Shown: in pieces, positions 1 through 11,579 of the stretch
How positions within the stretch are numbered: position 1 is the stretch's first letter
How the letters are laid out: each line of letters begins with the position of its first letter
NCBI GenBank assembly: GCA_037447655.1
Contig: JBBHKE010002104.1
Location: 1 to 64,000 of the forward strand
Length of the DNA stretch: 64,000 bases
Direction of reading: 5' to 3'
Origin: Zygnema cylindricum
Lineage: Eukaryota > Streptophyta > Zygnematophyceae > Zygnematales > Zygnemataceae
Translations under genes and position numbers: made by a program
The notes under the pieces: generated by a model
What the model saw: the letters and a program-made list of their open reading frames with translations, nothing else
What the model was told of the DNA's origin: nothing
The model's database searches: none

Positions 1-270
1 CCTGTCTCGTCCCATCTGTAGCAAGTGACACAAAATAAATAGCCCTATTGATGAAGTCGTTACAGTTTATTCAAAAAGCGTCAAGGAGAACTTAACCTAT
101 TCAATTCTATTATCTAAGTACATAAGTCTTATTGTTCCGGTACTTTCTAATCTCCCTTTCCTATCTCTCTTCCCCTACCTAGTTTCCAAGCACCTCCTGA
201 TAACACATCCTCGATTCGATAACGACACACCAAATCAGATTCTACATACAACTGTGGCAACTGTAATAAT

Positions 271-741
271 TAGTGTTGTGTATCGGCAAGAAATTTATCG
301 CGATAACACCGATACCGATAGTTATCAGTTATCAAACGGTCAAGGGTTCCGATATATCGCTCCGAGACCAACAAATTCCTTATCTGCGATAAGTGGAAAA
401 AATATAGTACGCTATACAATAGTACTTTATAATATACTGTATTATATTTTTCACTGTTTATAGCGTGGCATGCCACGTGTAACAATCTGTTCCATACTCT
501 GTGTAACGGAATAACGGCGGTTCAGTACGACGGAATAAACTGTACAATTGTACGGTACAAACCGTACAATTGTCGCCGATAGTTGTCGGTACCAGTGTTA
601 TCGCGATAAAAAACTGATATTATCGGTTTCTTATCGGCGATAACACCAGTTTCGATATATCGTGCCAATATAGCGATGACCGGCAAGCCAAAAAAAGGTA
701 CATATCGATTATTGGCAAAACCTTGCCAATACACAACACTA
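271..741. mobile_element. non-autonomous hAT-like element with 20-bp TIRs
   Basis: The ends are inverted repeats: TAGTGTTGTGTATCGGCAAG at the left, and its reverse complement with one mismatch at the right. The flanks are an 8-bp near-duplication, gtaataat (263-270) and gtaataac (742-749), which fits hAT transposition. The inside is full of short palindromes built on TATCGCGATA and CGATATATCG and has no transposase frame, so it must have been mobilised in trans. Short open frames across it are palindromic shadows. The hAT assignment rests on TSD length and the TAGTG start. Confidence 0.75.
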
Positions 742-2198
742 GTAATAACAGTCAACGATTGCGAACACACCCTAGATATGTACTGCTTCGCACTATTCGG
801 TACAGTAGATTCAGAAGTCAACACGTGTCGCTGGCAGGGACACGCCAAATTAGATGTTACTTGCACTCCTTTTACTGTTCACTATATAGATATTCGAAAG
901 TTGACAACTGTCACAACAGGGATTAAGAATGTATTCTTTCACAATCTGGCACAAACTTTTTCCACCAATGCTCTACAAATGAATAGCACTTACTATTAGC
1001 GTTTTTTTTTTTGTATTTTTGTTGTAATTTAAGGGAAATATTCAAAGGTGAGGAAGGTGCTTTTGCCACCAAGAGTTGTTTTTTTGTTGTTGTCTTTTGA
1101 AAGAAATGTATCGAAAATTTCCTGGCAATGTTCCAATATTGAGTGTTCATAATGAAAATTTGAAAACCTTAGCCTTCCTCATAATTAGCTCAAAATTATG
1201 ATTTTTGAGTGACCAATTTCTTTAACACACGCAATATTTGACCTGTAAATGGATATTTTTGGGGCATAAGCGCCACGTTTTTTACGATCTATAATTAAAA
1301 CGTGGTGAGTTTGAATTTCTTTTTCTAATGTCTGAATTTCTATGTTTTTTTTTCAAACAAATTTCCTATGTTCAATATGCCTATCTAATATTCCACACTA
1401 AATTTCCAAGTTCGTATTTTCCATTGTTGAATGGACTGTTGGATGTCAATTCCTCAATGTCAACTTTTTGATATTCATTGCTGAAAATAATTATATCGCT
1501 GCAGTTCATTACAAAATATTTGATATCCAAAATTTAGTGTCTAATGATTGATTTCCAAGTTAATGTCAAATGTTTAACACTCGGACTTGATCTCAGAATT
1601 AACTTTTCAAAAATTTCATTTCTAGAGTTCATTTTCTCCTGCTTAAACTTCAAAATTCAATGGCCATTGCTTGATTTGCAGGATCGTATTAATGTCCAAT
1701 ACTTTGTTTCTAATTCCAATATCCAATGTTTCATTTCAAGAATGTATTGTCCAATTCTTGATTCCATAATACTAATAATAATATTAATATTTTTTTATTT
1801 TTTTTAGTTTGCAGAATTCGATGTTTAATTTTGTCTAATTCGATGATGGTGCTTACTCTGAAATATTTATATTTTAACTCTTTATCGTACTAATGTATTA
1901 TTAAATTGTTGTCTTCAATTGTTTTATCTCTAATTCTGGAGAAATGGATGAACATTAAATCTTCATCAATATTATTCACATTTATACAACCGAGTTTGTT
2001 TCTTTATTGACCTCTTCCTCCAGCTTCCATTGGTCCATCTGTCATTCTTGACACGTGTTTATATATATTCTTGCCACGTGTCTTATTATCTAGCCTGCCA
2101 GATGAAAATTGAACTATGGACATCAATAGAAATTCAGTTGTCATCGAATTCGAAAGTTCGAGGGAGAGTGGGTGGGAGAGAGGGGGCTTCTATGGAGA
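742..2198. other. AT-rich intergenic DNA, no gene seen
   Basis: The region is low-GC with long T and A runs and degenerate repetition of words such as 'ccaattt' and 'aattcaatgt'. No frame shows codon bias, a conserved motif or convincing splice-site partners. Small open frames here are under 90 codons and unsupported. Confidence 0.6.
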
Positions 2199-2247
2199 AT
2201 TCGGTGAGGATTCGGTGAGGATTCGGTGAGGATTCGGTGAGGATTCG
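2199..2247. repeat. 11-bp tandem repeat (attcggtgagg)n
   Basis: Four perfect copies of attcggtgagg plus a partial fifth lie head to tail, downstream of a short purine-rich stretch (2160-2190). Confidence 0.9.
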
Positions 2248-2862
2248 GGTTTAGACGGTCTAATGGTAGCGTATCGAACTTAAACAAACGAATATACGGG
2301 ATGAAGGTCGATTGTATAAACCTCATAGGCGCAGAATGCCTATCCAATCAAATAGTGCCGTTGTAGGTTCGGATTTGATTCGTGCACGTGGCACATGGTA
2401 AGGGGGAGCTTTAGCGCTCCGTATCGACTTGGAGCACCCAGTTTCCATTTTTAAGAAGCTGCATAAAGAAATAAAAATAAGATAGAACGTATTCTTAGCC
2501 TTTTTAAAAGTGAACTACACCGTGAATCACTAGAGGTGGTGTTAGCTCTATTACTTAGGATTCAAAGGGCATAACGCCAACAAAAAATCAGCGCCAATTT
2601 GTACTAATTTGTAGTGTTGGGTATCGAGGACCCATTGCCGATATTCGATATATATCGAATTTCATGTACCCGATATTCGATATATCGCTTCGATATATCG
2701 AATTTCAAATTATCGCGATATATCGCCGATATATATTCTCAATGACTAAAGGAACCAAATCTGAGTGCACGTGTCGACGCCACATTTTTTCTCCTGTCGA
2801 CGCCGTTTTCTGACACTTCTTATGTACGATTGTACGGAAAAATAGTGCCAGAATATAGTATA
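2248..2862. other. intergenic DNA with a lone hAT-like end at 2612
   Basis: No gene is visible. At 2612 the sequence TAGTGTTGGGTATCG resembles the terminus of the hAT element at 271-741 and is followed by CGATATATCG palindromes (2640-2740). A candidate opposite end, GATACGCAACACTG, lies near 4977, but the flanks show no matching 8-bp duplication, so an outer element enclosing 2612-4990 is only a possibility. Confidence 0.4.
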
Positions 2863-3083
2863 GTACACCGCGAATCGTTATTAGCGTAGAAGTTTTTTTA
2901 GCGTATAAGAATAATTACCGTTATCAACGCTAATTGGGAATTTGGAATTTTCAAAGAAATCGTCTACTCTAATTAGAAATTATGGTTTTTTTAAATAGAA
3001 TGGATAACTCTATTTGATAATTTGGGAAAAATTTGGTGGAACCTAATTAGCGTTCAATACGCTAATAACGATTCGCGGTGTAC
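2863..3083. mobile_element. MITE family A copy (TA-flanked, 26-bp TIRs)
   Basis: The 221-bp sequence begins GTACACCGCGAATCG and ends CGATTCGCGGTGTAC. The terminal inverted repeats match over about 26 bp. Taking TA as the duplicated target leaves TIRs starting CACCGCGAATCG, which suggests a Tc1/mariner-type mobiliser. There is no coding capacity. Related copies occur throughout the window. Confidence 0.75.
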
Positions 3084-3196
3084 CGGACGTGAATAGAAAC
3101 GAAAGTATAACAGTTTTTAAGTTTTATGGGACACTGACCAATTTCTTACACTACAGTACACTATTAGAAAACCATCAAAATTAGAGTAACGGACAC

Positions 3197-3398
3197 TACA
3201 CCGTGAATCGTTATTAGCCTTATGTACGCTATATCGGCACCCCTAAATTTTGACATTGATACCTTAAATAGAATAAATAACACTATTTAAGACGTTGACC
3301 ATAATCTGCCACGTCTCCTGACACTAAATTAGAATGAATGATGCTAATATTTTCATAACACTAATAATTTCTATACGCTTATAAGGATTCAAGGTGTA
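3197..3398. mobile_element. MITE family A copy, diverged
   Basis: The left end is TACACCGTGAATCGTTATTAG; the right end, GGATTCAAGGTGTA, is a degraded inverted match. TA flanks both sides. Internal sequence resembles the copy at 2863-3083. The lower TIR identity suggests an older insertion. Confidence 0.6.
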
Positions 3399-3494
3399 AT
3401 TTAAACCGTGTCTTAGTAGCGTAAAGGAAACAAATACGACTATTTATTCTATTTTAGTTTCCTGGTTCAAAATCTAGGGGCGGGGAATGTGTGA

Positions 3495-4837
3495 CAGAGG
3501 TCGCAAAAGTAAAAAAAAATCATACCCGAAACCGACCGTTTTTTTTTTCAAAATCTGAGTAACCAACGCCCGACCGAGTTTTGTCACGCTCCAAAATTGT
3601 TAACCGTTAACCGACCGTCGTTTACGAAAAAAAAAATTAACCGAATCTTGATTTTTTGCGACTAACCGTGCCCGCCCGTAACCGAAAAGTACAAAATTAA
3701 TCAATGTACAACGGAATAAGCCAATAATTACGATTTGTCGCGTTCCTTAAGATTTGCGAAATGAATAGTGTTACTACCGTGTTAGATTTGCGACGCTTTG
3801 TCGCGTTCCCTAAGATTTGCGTAATGAATAGTGTACTACACCGCCAATCGTTATTAGCGTGTAAGTTTTTTTAGCGTATAAAAATAATTACCGTGGTGTA
3901 CGCTATTTAAGAATTTGAAAATTTTGGAAAAAATCATACATTCTAATTGTTTGATTATGGTAATTTGGATCTTTGAAAAAAAAAATGTCGGTCGCACACA
4001 TGCTTACACTAATATAGGTTTTCGTACAAAATCTAACAAATCATACACAAATCGTACATTCACACGGTCGAAACGCGGCTGTCGGACGAATATGTGCGAA
4101 CGGTATTTTTTACGATCTGGATTTTTTTCCTTGTTAGAACGCACATTCTCATGCGTCCGCGGTTACTAAAACTAATTTATTGTACTTTTTAACTTAAAAA
4201 GGTACATTTATGTACGGTCTGACACTGACCATACACCACTCTATTTAAGAAAAAACGTACTGAAAATAACCTTAAAGAGAATAAAGAAAAAAATAGAATG
4301 AACTACACTAATGGAGAATACAAAAAAAAAAGCGGGATGGAATTAGCGTACACAACGCTAATAACGATTGGCGGTGTGTCAGATTTGCGACTCTTTGTCG
4401 CGTTGCCTAAGATTTGCGAAATGAATATTGTACTACCGTGTCAGATTTGCGACGCTTTGTCGCGTTCTCTAAGATTTTCAAAATGAATAGTGTACTACCG
4501 TGTCAGATTTGCGACGCTTTGTCGCGTTCTCTTTGATTTGCGAAATAAATAGCTTACCACAGTACCGTGTCAGATTTGCGACGCTAATCATGATGCCACG
4601 TACTTCCACGATACCAAAAGTACAAAGAACAATAATGTTGGAAAAAAAAGTACAAAGTTTTCATTTTTTTTGGTTTTTTGTTTGACCGACCGTAACTGAC
4701 CGTTTTTTTTTTCCTGGTGAGTCAACCGACCGTAACCGCCCGACCCCCAAAATTTGGCAACCGAATCCGTTCCGGATCCGGCGCGGGCGGTCGGTTGACG
4801 GTCGGTCACGGTTTCGGTTGACCGTTTGCGACCTCTG
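3495..4837. mobile_element. hAT family B non-autonomous element (copy B1)
   Basis: Ends are CAGAGGTCGCAAA and TTTGCGACCTCTG, a perfect 13-bp TIR of the CAG..G hAT type. The flanks atgtgtga (3487-3494) and atgtgtgt (4838-4845) match at 7 of 8 positions. Inside are ~62-bp tandem units of the form gtgtcagatttgcgacgctttgtcgcg... (about 4378-4570) and homopolymer-interrupted 'accgaccgt' sequence. No transposase is encoded. A family A MITE (3839-4376) sits inside it. Related to copies at 39865 and 41214. Confidence 0.85.
3839..4376. mobile_element. MITE family A, long form, nested in hAT B1
   Basis: The terminal sequences CACCGCCAATCGTTATTAG and CTAATAACGATTGGCGGTG are inverted. The left flank is TA, the right TG. 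The internal segment around 3990-4200 (gaaacgcggctgtcgg..., cattctcatgcgtccgcgg) recurs at 8640-8900 and 19030-19230, defining a long subfamily. The 84-codon frame inside it is not conserved as protein in the other copies. Confidence 0.65.
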
Positions 4838-6560
4838 ATGTGTGTTATTGATAGTTTGATACAAATAGCGATTCACGGTGTGATATCGAAAAGCAGACCT
4901 TTGCAATACAGCGCACAGACGAATCGCATATATCGGTATCAATCGATATTCAAGTATTGTACGGATACTTTCAGTACGATACGCAACACTGGGAGAATTT
5001 CCATAATGTTTTACGCTTTTCGGACGCTAAAAGTTAAGCGTCCCAAGAAAAATACTAAAATAGTCATACAAAAAAAAGTTGTCAAATATTTTTGTTTCTT
5101 CTTTACGAAGCGAGCCGAAAATCCGGGCCGATTCTTGCCCTACCATCTTTTCCTCGCGCTTGCGACTTTGACCCGAGAATGCCTCGATGGAGCCGAGCCC
5201 TCGGGCGAGGATGCTAAGGCGGCTAGGATGAGATAGCCAGGCTGGATCCTGCCAGATCCACTGGATTTTAGGATACCGTGATACGTGTGATTTTATAATC
5301 CGCACCAAATCTAATCTCCTTTGCAGAGTTGCCCTTTATCATAAAGTACACGCGCGGTAAAATTTGTAGCACGTCCAGTATGTCGTCGCTATCGTACGGA
5401 TGGTCCCACCGTTGTTTTGTTGTTTTGTGGCTTTTCCATCGCTCTGAGCGACATCGCAATGACCCGGAATGTCGCGTGACGGAGTGCCGCCCTCAGGGAA
5501 GGAAACGGACGGCTAGGATTTCCGCAGACAAATGGGAGCAGAAGCGAACGCCTTTCGGATTCTGGACGATGGAAACCACGCCACCAGAATGAGTACAATA
5601 TGACAGCTGGCTTTTTCAACCGTCGACGCATGTGTTTTTAGGCTAGTCAAGCGGAGATTGCGGAATCATTCCATGGTCCAATCAGCGGACTTATGTGCAC
5701 AAAAGGTCGCTGGACTAATGGGCTGGCAGCTTTGAATACGACTTTTGGCGTTGGGAGAGATCGATTCCACTCCAGGATTTGCGGCTCAATTTGCGGTAGT
5801 CATCGGGTCTGACAAACATCCTCAACTGGTTCGGTTAGACAGAATTGTACGGAAATAGGTCCGGAAAATAAGGTACAGTATCGTACAATAAGGAAGAAAA
5901 GTAGAAAACCAAAGGAGAGCTTCAACTCTAAACGTATATTAGCGTAGGATACAGAGCAGGTTCATTCAACAACATATGGCTGACGTGTACCTGCACATGA
6001 CTCACACGTGGCTCTGTTGAATATCTTGTCGCTGTACTTTTTTTTAATTAAGAAATATCTCCACGCTGGGATCCGCAAGTGGGAACACGTCACTTCATGA
6101 AAGACTTCTTAGGCCGCTTCTCCATCAGGCGCCGACAGTAATCGTACGGAAACGTTTACTGCCAGTAATACTTCGTTCACTTCTCCATCAGGTCGTGTCA
6201 GCAATAGAATCTATCGCGTGCGTGCTTTCTTTCGATTGGACGCACGTAAGTTCATGTTCTGACGACGAGCAGTCAAAGATTCCAAAAGCAAAATATCTGA
6301 AATAGTGTCCGTACATTCAGCCGCAAAATTATGTTACATGAATGTACAATTTGTACTTTCGTGTTTTGTATTTTTTGAAGGTGTTTTGTCGTTCGTGTGT
6401 CGTCGTGGCGCCATAAATTCCGGATGTCAGCGGATCGTGGAGGAGGCGTCACGACAATTCTTCAACATTTTTTTTTTTTGGTGGCTTTCGTTGGAGTTGA
6501 TTCCCGCCTGTACGAAGGCGCGTGGCTCGTACGTGAGATTTCCACGCGTAAACATTTTAC
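4838..6560. other. intergenic DNA, no supported gene
   Basis: A higher-GC patch at 5100-5620 carries overlapping frames on both strands of up to 93 codons, but none has a recognisable domain or a consistent intron pattern. The remainder is AT-rich with frequent GTACGG/CCGTAC words. It may be old transposon debris. Confidence 0.5.
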
Positions 6561-6616
6561 ACGTCCGGTGATTGGCTACTCTCCTCCTGAGGAGAGTAAT
6601 TAATCACTGGACGACG
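6561..6616. repeat. 56-nt imperfect palindrome (hairpin)
   Basis: The left arm (acgtccggtgattggctact...) pairs with the right arm (...agtaattaatcactggacgacgt) around the core ACTCTCCT-CCTG-AGGAGAGT, giving an 8-bp perfect inner stem and a long outer stem with a few mismatches. It could be a minimal MITE, or a folded-precursor locus if transcribed. Confidence 0.6.
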
Positions 6617-8467
6617 TGACCGCTTGCTTCGAAAAGTCATAATCGGACGGTTGATGTTATCGCCCAAAAGTTTGGAGAATCTTGACGCGCCGACAGTAAT
6701 CATGTTTGTAAAACAAAATAAAAAACAGTATGGCACTGTACGGCAATGAGCTGGATGTGTACGAAAATGTACTTTTTCCGGTAAACAACCCCATTTTTCG
6801 CCTGATGGAGGTTCACCCTTAGGGTTTTTCCTTTGTCTTTTTTGACAAAAGTTCACCACTTGCGTTCTTAAAGTCATTTAGCACTTTCCCATTGTGTACT
6901 TTATGTACGATCAAGTACATCTGCCCTAAAACATGGCCATAAAACCTGCCAGTGGATCCACGGTCTACCTACATGTGGCCTCCTGTATTCAGGCTTCCTA
7001 ACGGATCCTTAACTGCCATTAATCTATTTGAAACGTGTCAGAGCACGGGTGTGGATATCAAAAAATCTAATTTTTCACGTAAGATAATGTACGTTTTTTA
7101 CTTGAACTTTAGACCTGAATTTCGTTTCGTACTATTGGTGAGTGAATGTACCACCGTGTATCGCTATTAGAGTATTAGCGCTAATAATATTTTCGCCACT
7201 TAAAACATTTTTTTCCGTACACACTTGTCCAATTTTCAATTTGAGACCGCCAATCGAAAGCTGAGAACGTTACCTTTCAATCGCAACCGTCAGATCCACA
7301 GTCCGTCATATGTGTACGGAGAAAATAAAGAAACATTAACCCTAATAGGCGATTCTACTTCAGCATTCTGCCACAGTAAAATATAGCCCTAGGGTTCGGG
7401 TTCGCATCATCCTGACCGTTGATATTGTCGAGATCTCCGAGGAGACCGTGAAAAGCTCACTGATTGGTACAAACGCAGGAAATTTCTCGGACCTCTATTT
7501 TCATGTCGAGTGTCGTTTTTAATGAAAATAAATAAAACAGGATACACCAAAACGGCCTCCTGAAAACTCTAAAATAAAAAAATTATGAGCCGTCACAAAA
7601 TGAACACTGATTGGTCCATTTTGGCATTTTCACATTTTGGCAACAGATTCCCAAAACAAGCTGAGACGCGCAAAAACCGCAAAAAAAAACGTATTTTTAA
7701 TATTTTTGTACTTCCCCTACTGTTTGTCCATTTTGTCTGTAGTGACCACGCGGTCGGCTGTGATGGTCAAAATTATGACCCGGCGCCGCATGTACTCTTT
7801 TTGGTTTATTCCTCATGAAAACCTCCTTTTTAACTTAAACAGGGTTTTTGCCGCCAAGTGAAGAAGTATAAAATATGGAAAAATTACATACGGCTACATG
7901 CCGGATGCCACGTGGCAGCCATTCGAAACCGCACGTTTCGGGAATGCCGCGACTTCCTTTGAAAAAAAAATAGGTGGGTTCAATACAGTACAAAACTGTA
8001 CTTGCAGTTGACTACGCCGGCGAGTGATGAATAGTGGAAGTGACGTGGCACAAAAGTACACTTAGAAAATTTATAGACGACCGCAGGCCGTTAGTTTTAG
8101 CGCCACTTCGCCGATTTTCAATTTTTTTCTGCGGATTTCCTTATCCACCCACTTTGGCTATATCGGACCCGCGAATCTACCGAGATATACGCGACAAAAA
8201 CAATAATGACGAATTTAAAGAAGTCGTTGAGAACGTACCTCTGATCTTTGGCCTCCCATTGGCGCACGTGGTGAGTCAAAAACTCACTTTTTGAAAAACC
8301 GCGATGACTCGCAAAAAACAGACTAATACCCTTAAAAGTTAAAAATCCTAAAAAACCCTGAAATACCCTAAAAAATCCTAAAAAAACCTAAATGGAGCTC
8401 AATGATTGGTACGGCCGTGGAATATCTGACATACCCTAAGTGCGTGGATCAGAGATACTGTACAGTA
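6617..8467. other. intergenic DNA with a partial family A-like palindromic element
   Basis: No gene is supported. At 7151-7345 the sequence ccaccgtgtatcgctattag..., then ccgtacacacttgtcc... and gtgtacggagaaaataaag, is a partial relative of the palindromic elements at 20428 and 20988. A run of CCCTAAA-like words at 8330-8395 resembles degenerate plant telomere repeat. A TA-rich motif at 7866 has no gene downstream. Confidence 0.5.
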
Positions 8468-9476
8468 CACCGCGAATCGTAATTAGAGTAAATTACTCTA
8501 ATTCGGTCGCTCGAAATTTCGACTCTATCACATCAAATAGAGTAATCGATTCTAATTTTTTCATTATTCTAATTTAGGTGAGGTTAAGTACGTTGTCTCT
8601 TAAATAGAGTGGTGTACGGTCAGTGTCAAACCGTACATAAATGTACCTTTTTAGGGTTTTTTAGGGACAATAAATTAGTTTTAGTAACCGCGGACGCATG
8701 AGAATGTGCGTTCGAAAAAGGAAAAAAAACCAGGTCGTAAAAAATCACGCTCGCACATATTCGTCCGACAGCCGCGTATCGACCGTGTGAATGTACGATT
8801 TGTGTACGATCTGTCAAATTCTGTACGAATACCTATATTAGTGTAATCATGTTTGCGACCGACATTTGTTTTTTCAAAGATCCAAATTACCATAACCAAA
8901 CAATTAGAATCATAGTTCAAAAGTAGGCGTTTTTTGGTAGGCCTTTTGTAGGCCGCCTTTAGCGTAAGTTGTGTTACGGGCTTTCCATGTGATCTTCTTA
9001 GATCGCTACTTTCATCAGCGGCCGTCCGATCGTCCGAATCTGACGATAGTCCTATCGTAAGTTGTGTTATGGGCTTTTCATGTGATCTTCTTAGATCGCT
9101 ACTTTCATCAACGACCGTCAGATCGTTTAAATCTGACGGTTTAAATAAAAAGTCGCTCAAAACTCACAGAAAAAGATTTTTTTGTTCGGTTTTTTTTTCA
9201 AATTTAGACATGACGTTTAATTCTCTATCGATCTATGTGAAACTCAACCCTGTTCCTATTTTATTTCATTTTGCGGCCAATACAATATGGGTCTTAAGGC
9301 CATATTGTATGTTTTGCATACAATAGGCATATTGTATGGGCGTACGGTCACCTACTTTTGAACTATGATTAGAATGTATGATTTTTTCAAAAAAAATCAA
9401 ATTCTTAAATAGCGTACACCACGGTAAATATTTTTATACGCTAAAAAAACTTACACGCTAATAACGATTGGGGGTG
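8468..9476. mobile_element. MITE family A, long form, interrupted by hAT C1
   Basis: The left end CACCGCGAATCG... (after TA) and right end ...CTAATAACGATTGGGGGTG (before TA) are inverted. The interior is the reverse of the long copy at 3839-4376. The block 8911-9367 is a separate insertion flanked by ATTAGAAT duplications; removing it restores continuity with the 3839 copy. Confidence 0.65.
8911..9367. mobile_element. hAT family C non-autonomous element (copy C1)
   Basis: The ends CATAGTTCAAAAGTAGG and CCTACTTTTGAACTATG are perfect 17-bp inverted repeats, flanked by a perfect 8-bp TSD, attagaat. Internal features are a tandem pair of ~100-bp units (gttgtgtta-gggctt-atgtgatcttcttagatcgctac) and a palindromic block of catattgtatg words near the right end. 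No transposase is encoded. The 159-codon minus-strand frame at 8681-9160 runs across the insertion junction and is a shadow. Confidence 0.92.
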
Positions 9477-11124
9477 TAGTTGCTGCGTGAACATGGTGAC
9501 GTCATCTCTCAACCCTGCAAAATCTTGGACAACTCTGACAAGTCTATTCATTCAGCGGCAGAATCTTTGCGTAACTGTCAACAATATTACGTGTACAGCT
9601 ATAAGTGGAAATATAGCTACGTTTGCAAGTACATACTAAGGGTATGTCCTCATGATATTAAGTAAGAGTTTGTCTTTTTCCTAAAAATTGAATACTGCAA
9701 ACTCTTCTGCCGTACGACGAAAAGTGTTTGAAACGGCAGTTGCATTTCTCAGCTTTATTTGTACGGCGCATGATTTTCGGTGCCCAAACGGACAATTTAA
9801 ATAAAACGACAGAAAAAAACCGTTACCGTGGCGCAAGGGCAAACTCCCTAAAGTTAGGAATTTCAAACCGACAGACAACAGTCAAAACGTACGGTTTGTA
9901 AAAAGGCGCGACTGTATACGACGTCACATGTATGTCAACTATTAACTAGGTTAGGTCATTTTAGGGTTTTTTAGTCACGCTGGCCTGCAGAGCAGTTGCG
10001 CAATCTCATTGTCAAATAAAAATGATACACGTGTATAAACCATGCCTGATGCCAAAGTCCGGTCCTTGTCGTATACCTTCACCACTTATTGCCTCTTCCG
10101 CGCTAATCCTAAGAAATGGCATTCGTCAAGCTGCATGGTTTTGTCGTTTCCTAATGTGGACAGCTGTCAGGCTCGTCTGTAGTTCAGTTTCCGTGGGTAC
10201 GACATATGGTTTTTGTGGATATATTACCTCCCAAAAAGGATTAGCAAAAAAAAAAAAAGGTTTAGCAAAGGCAACAAGGCTAGGGGAATTCTCAGCCAAT
10301 CACATACTCTAGCTAAACATGAAAGTACACTGTCTCCACATTTAGCTCACAAAATATTTATCCTGCTGGCGTACCTGTCAGTGGACACGTGTACCGTAGC
10401 TTCCTGTCAGAAAAAGCTGCCACAATCTCGAGCGCTTTGACCAAAACTACCCAGACTACCGTACTGTACCGAACTTACGGAACGGACGAAAAACTGCGAA
10501 ATCTGTCAGAGGAAGATTCAACGAACAAAAATATCCAAGTCAAGGAATCCGGGCTTTTCATTGGCTGCACGTACCATTAATTGATGGGGTTCCGACACTA
10601 TTGTAGATTATATCGTACGGTTTCTAAAATCTTTGTACGGATTTGACAGCCGTACATCCAGCGCTTTCACATCTCTGGAAACAGAAAGGACAAAGAATTC
10701 ATACTCATGGGAAGGGACAAGGAATTAGAAAAACGTTCGAAGGGACATTTAAATTTTACCGAAAAGGAAATCGTCGACAAATTTTTTCATTAACAAACTT
10801 TTTTGTAATTTTCAGTCGCATTTTTTGGACGTATCTTGTGAGAAATTGTTGCGTGTTTTCCACACGTGAGAACTTTTTGGGGCTGAAGTTATTTCCTACA
10901 AATTATCCGTACTACAGTTTGCTACAGTTCTGTAATTTTGTCCATTGTCTAAACTTCTTTTAGCAATTTGCTGTGCCACAACATATCCGTACATTTACAG
11001 GGGGACATGCCACGTGGCGGTGCATGTACGGTATGTAAAATTTCTAGAACAGTGGTTGTTGTTTTTTAATACATATTTTGTTGTTCTTCAAGCGTATATT
11101 TGTTTTTGGATTCTCAGAAAAAAT
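9477..11124. other. intergenic DNA, no supported gene
   Basis: Open frames of up to 106 codons (for example near 10022-10312 and 10643-10963, plus strand) show no domain, signal or homologous neighbour. GTAC-containing words are frequent. Telomere-like ttttagggttttttag occurs near 9960. Confidence 0.5.
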
Positions 11125-11579
11125 CATAGTTCAAAAGTAGGCGTTTTTTGGTAGGCCTTTTGTAGGCCGCCTTTAGCATAAGTTGTGTTACGGGCTTTCC
11201 ATGTGATCTTCTTAGATCGCTACATTCATCAGCGACCGTCCGATCGTCCGAATCTGACGATAGTCCTATCGTAAGTTGTGTTATGGGCTTTTCATGTGAT
11301 CTTCTTAGATCGTTACTTTCATCGACGACCATCCGATCGTCCAAATCTGACGGTTTAAATAAGAAGTCACTGAAAACTCACAGGAAAAGATTTTTGTCCG
11401 TTCTTTTTTTCAAATTTAGACATGACTTTTAATTCTCAATCTGTCCATGTGCAACTCAACCCTGTTACTATTTTATTTCATTTTGCGGCCAATACAATAT
11501 GGGTCTTAAGGTCATATTGTATGTTTTGCATACAATAGGCATATTGTATGGGCGTACGGTCACCTACTTTTGAACTATG
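11125..11579. mobile_element. hAT family C non-autonomous element (copy C2)
   Basis: It has the same 17-bp TIRs as C1 and nearly the same interior, in the same orientation, with a perfect 8-bp TSD gaaaaaat on both sides (11117-11124 and 11580-11587). High similarity to C1 suggests both moved in one burst. Confidence 0.93.

Noticed and set aside
2253-2330. tRNA-like block with atggtagcg and ggtcgattg
   Set aside because: The B-box is poor and no stems could be paired by eye.
2612-4990. An outer hAT element enclosing hAT B1
   Set aside because: The candidate ends are similar to the TAGTGTTG TIR, but the 8-bp flanks ctaatttg and ggagaatt do not match.
8681-9160. 159-codon minus frame
   Set aside because: It crosses the hAT C1 insertion junction and follows tandem units of the element. 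It is not conserved in the C2 copy.
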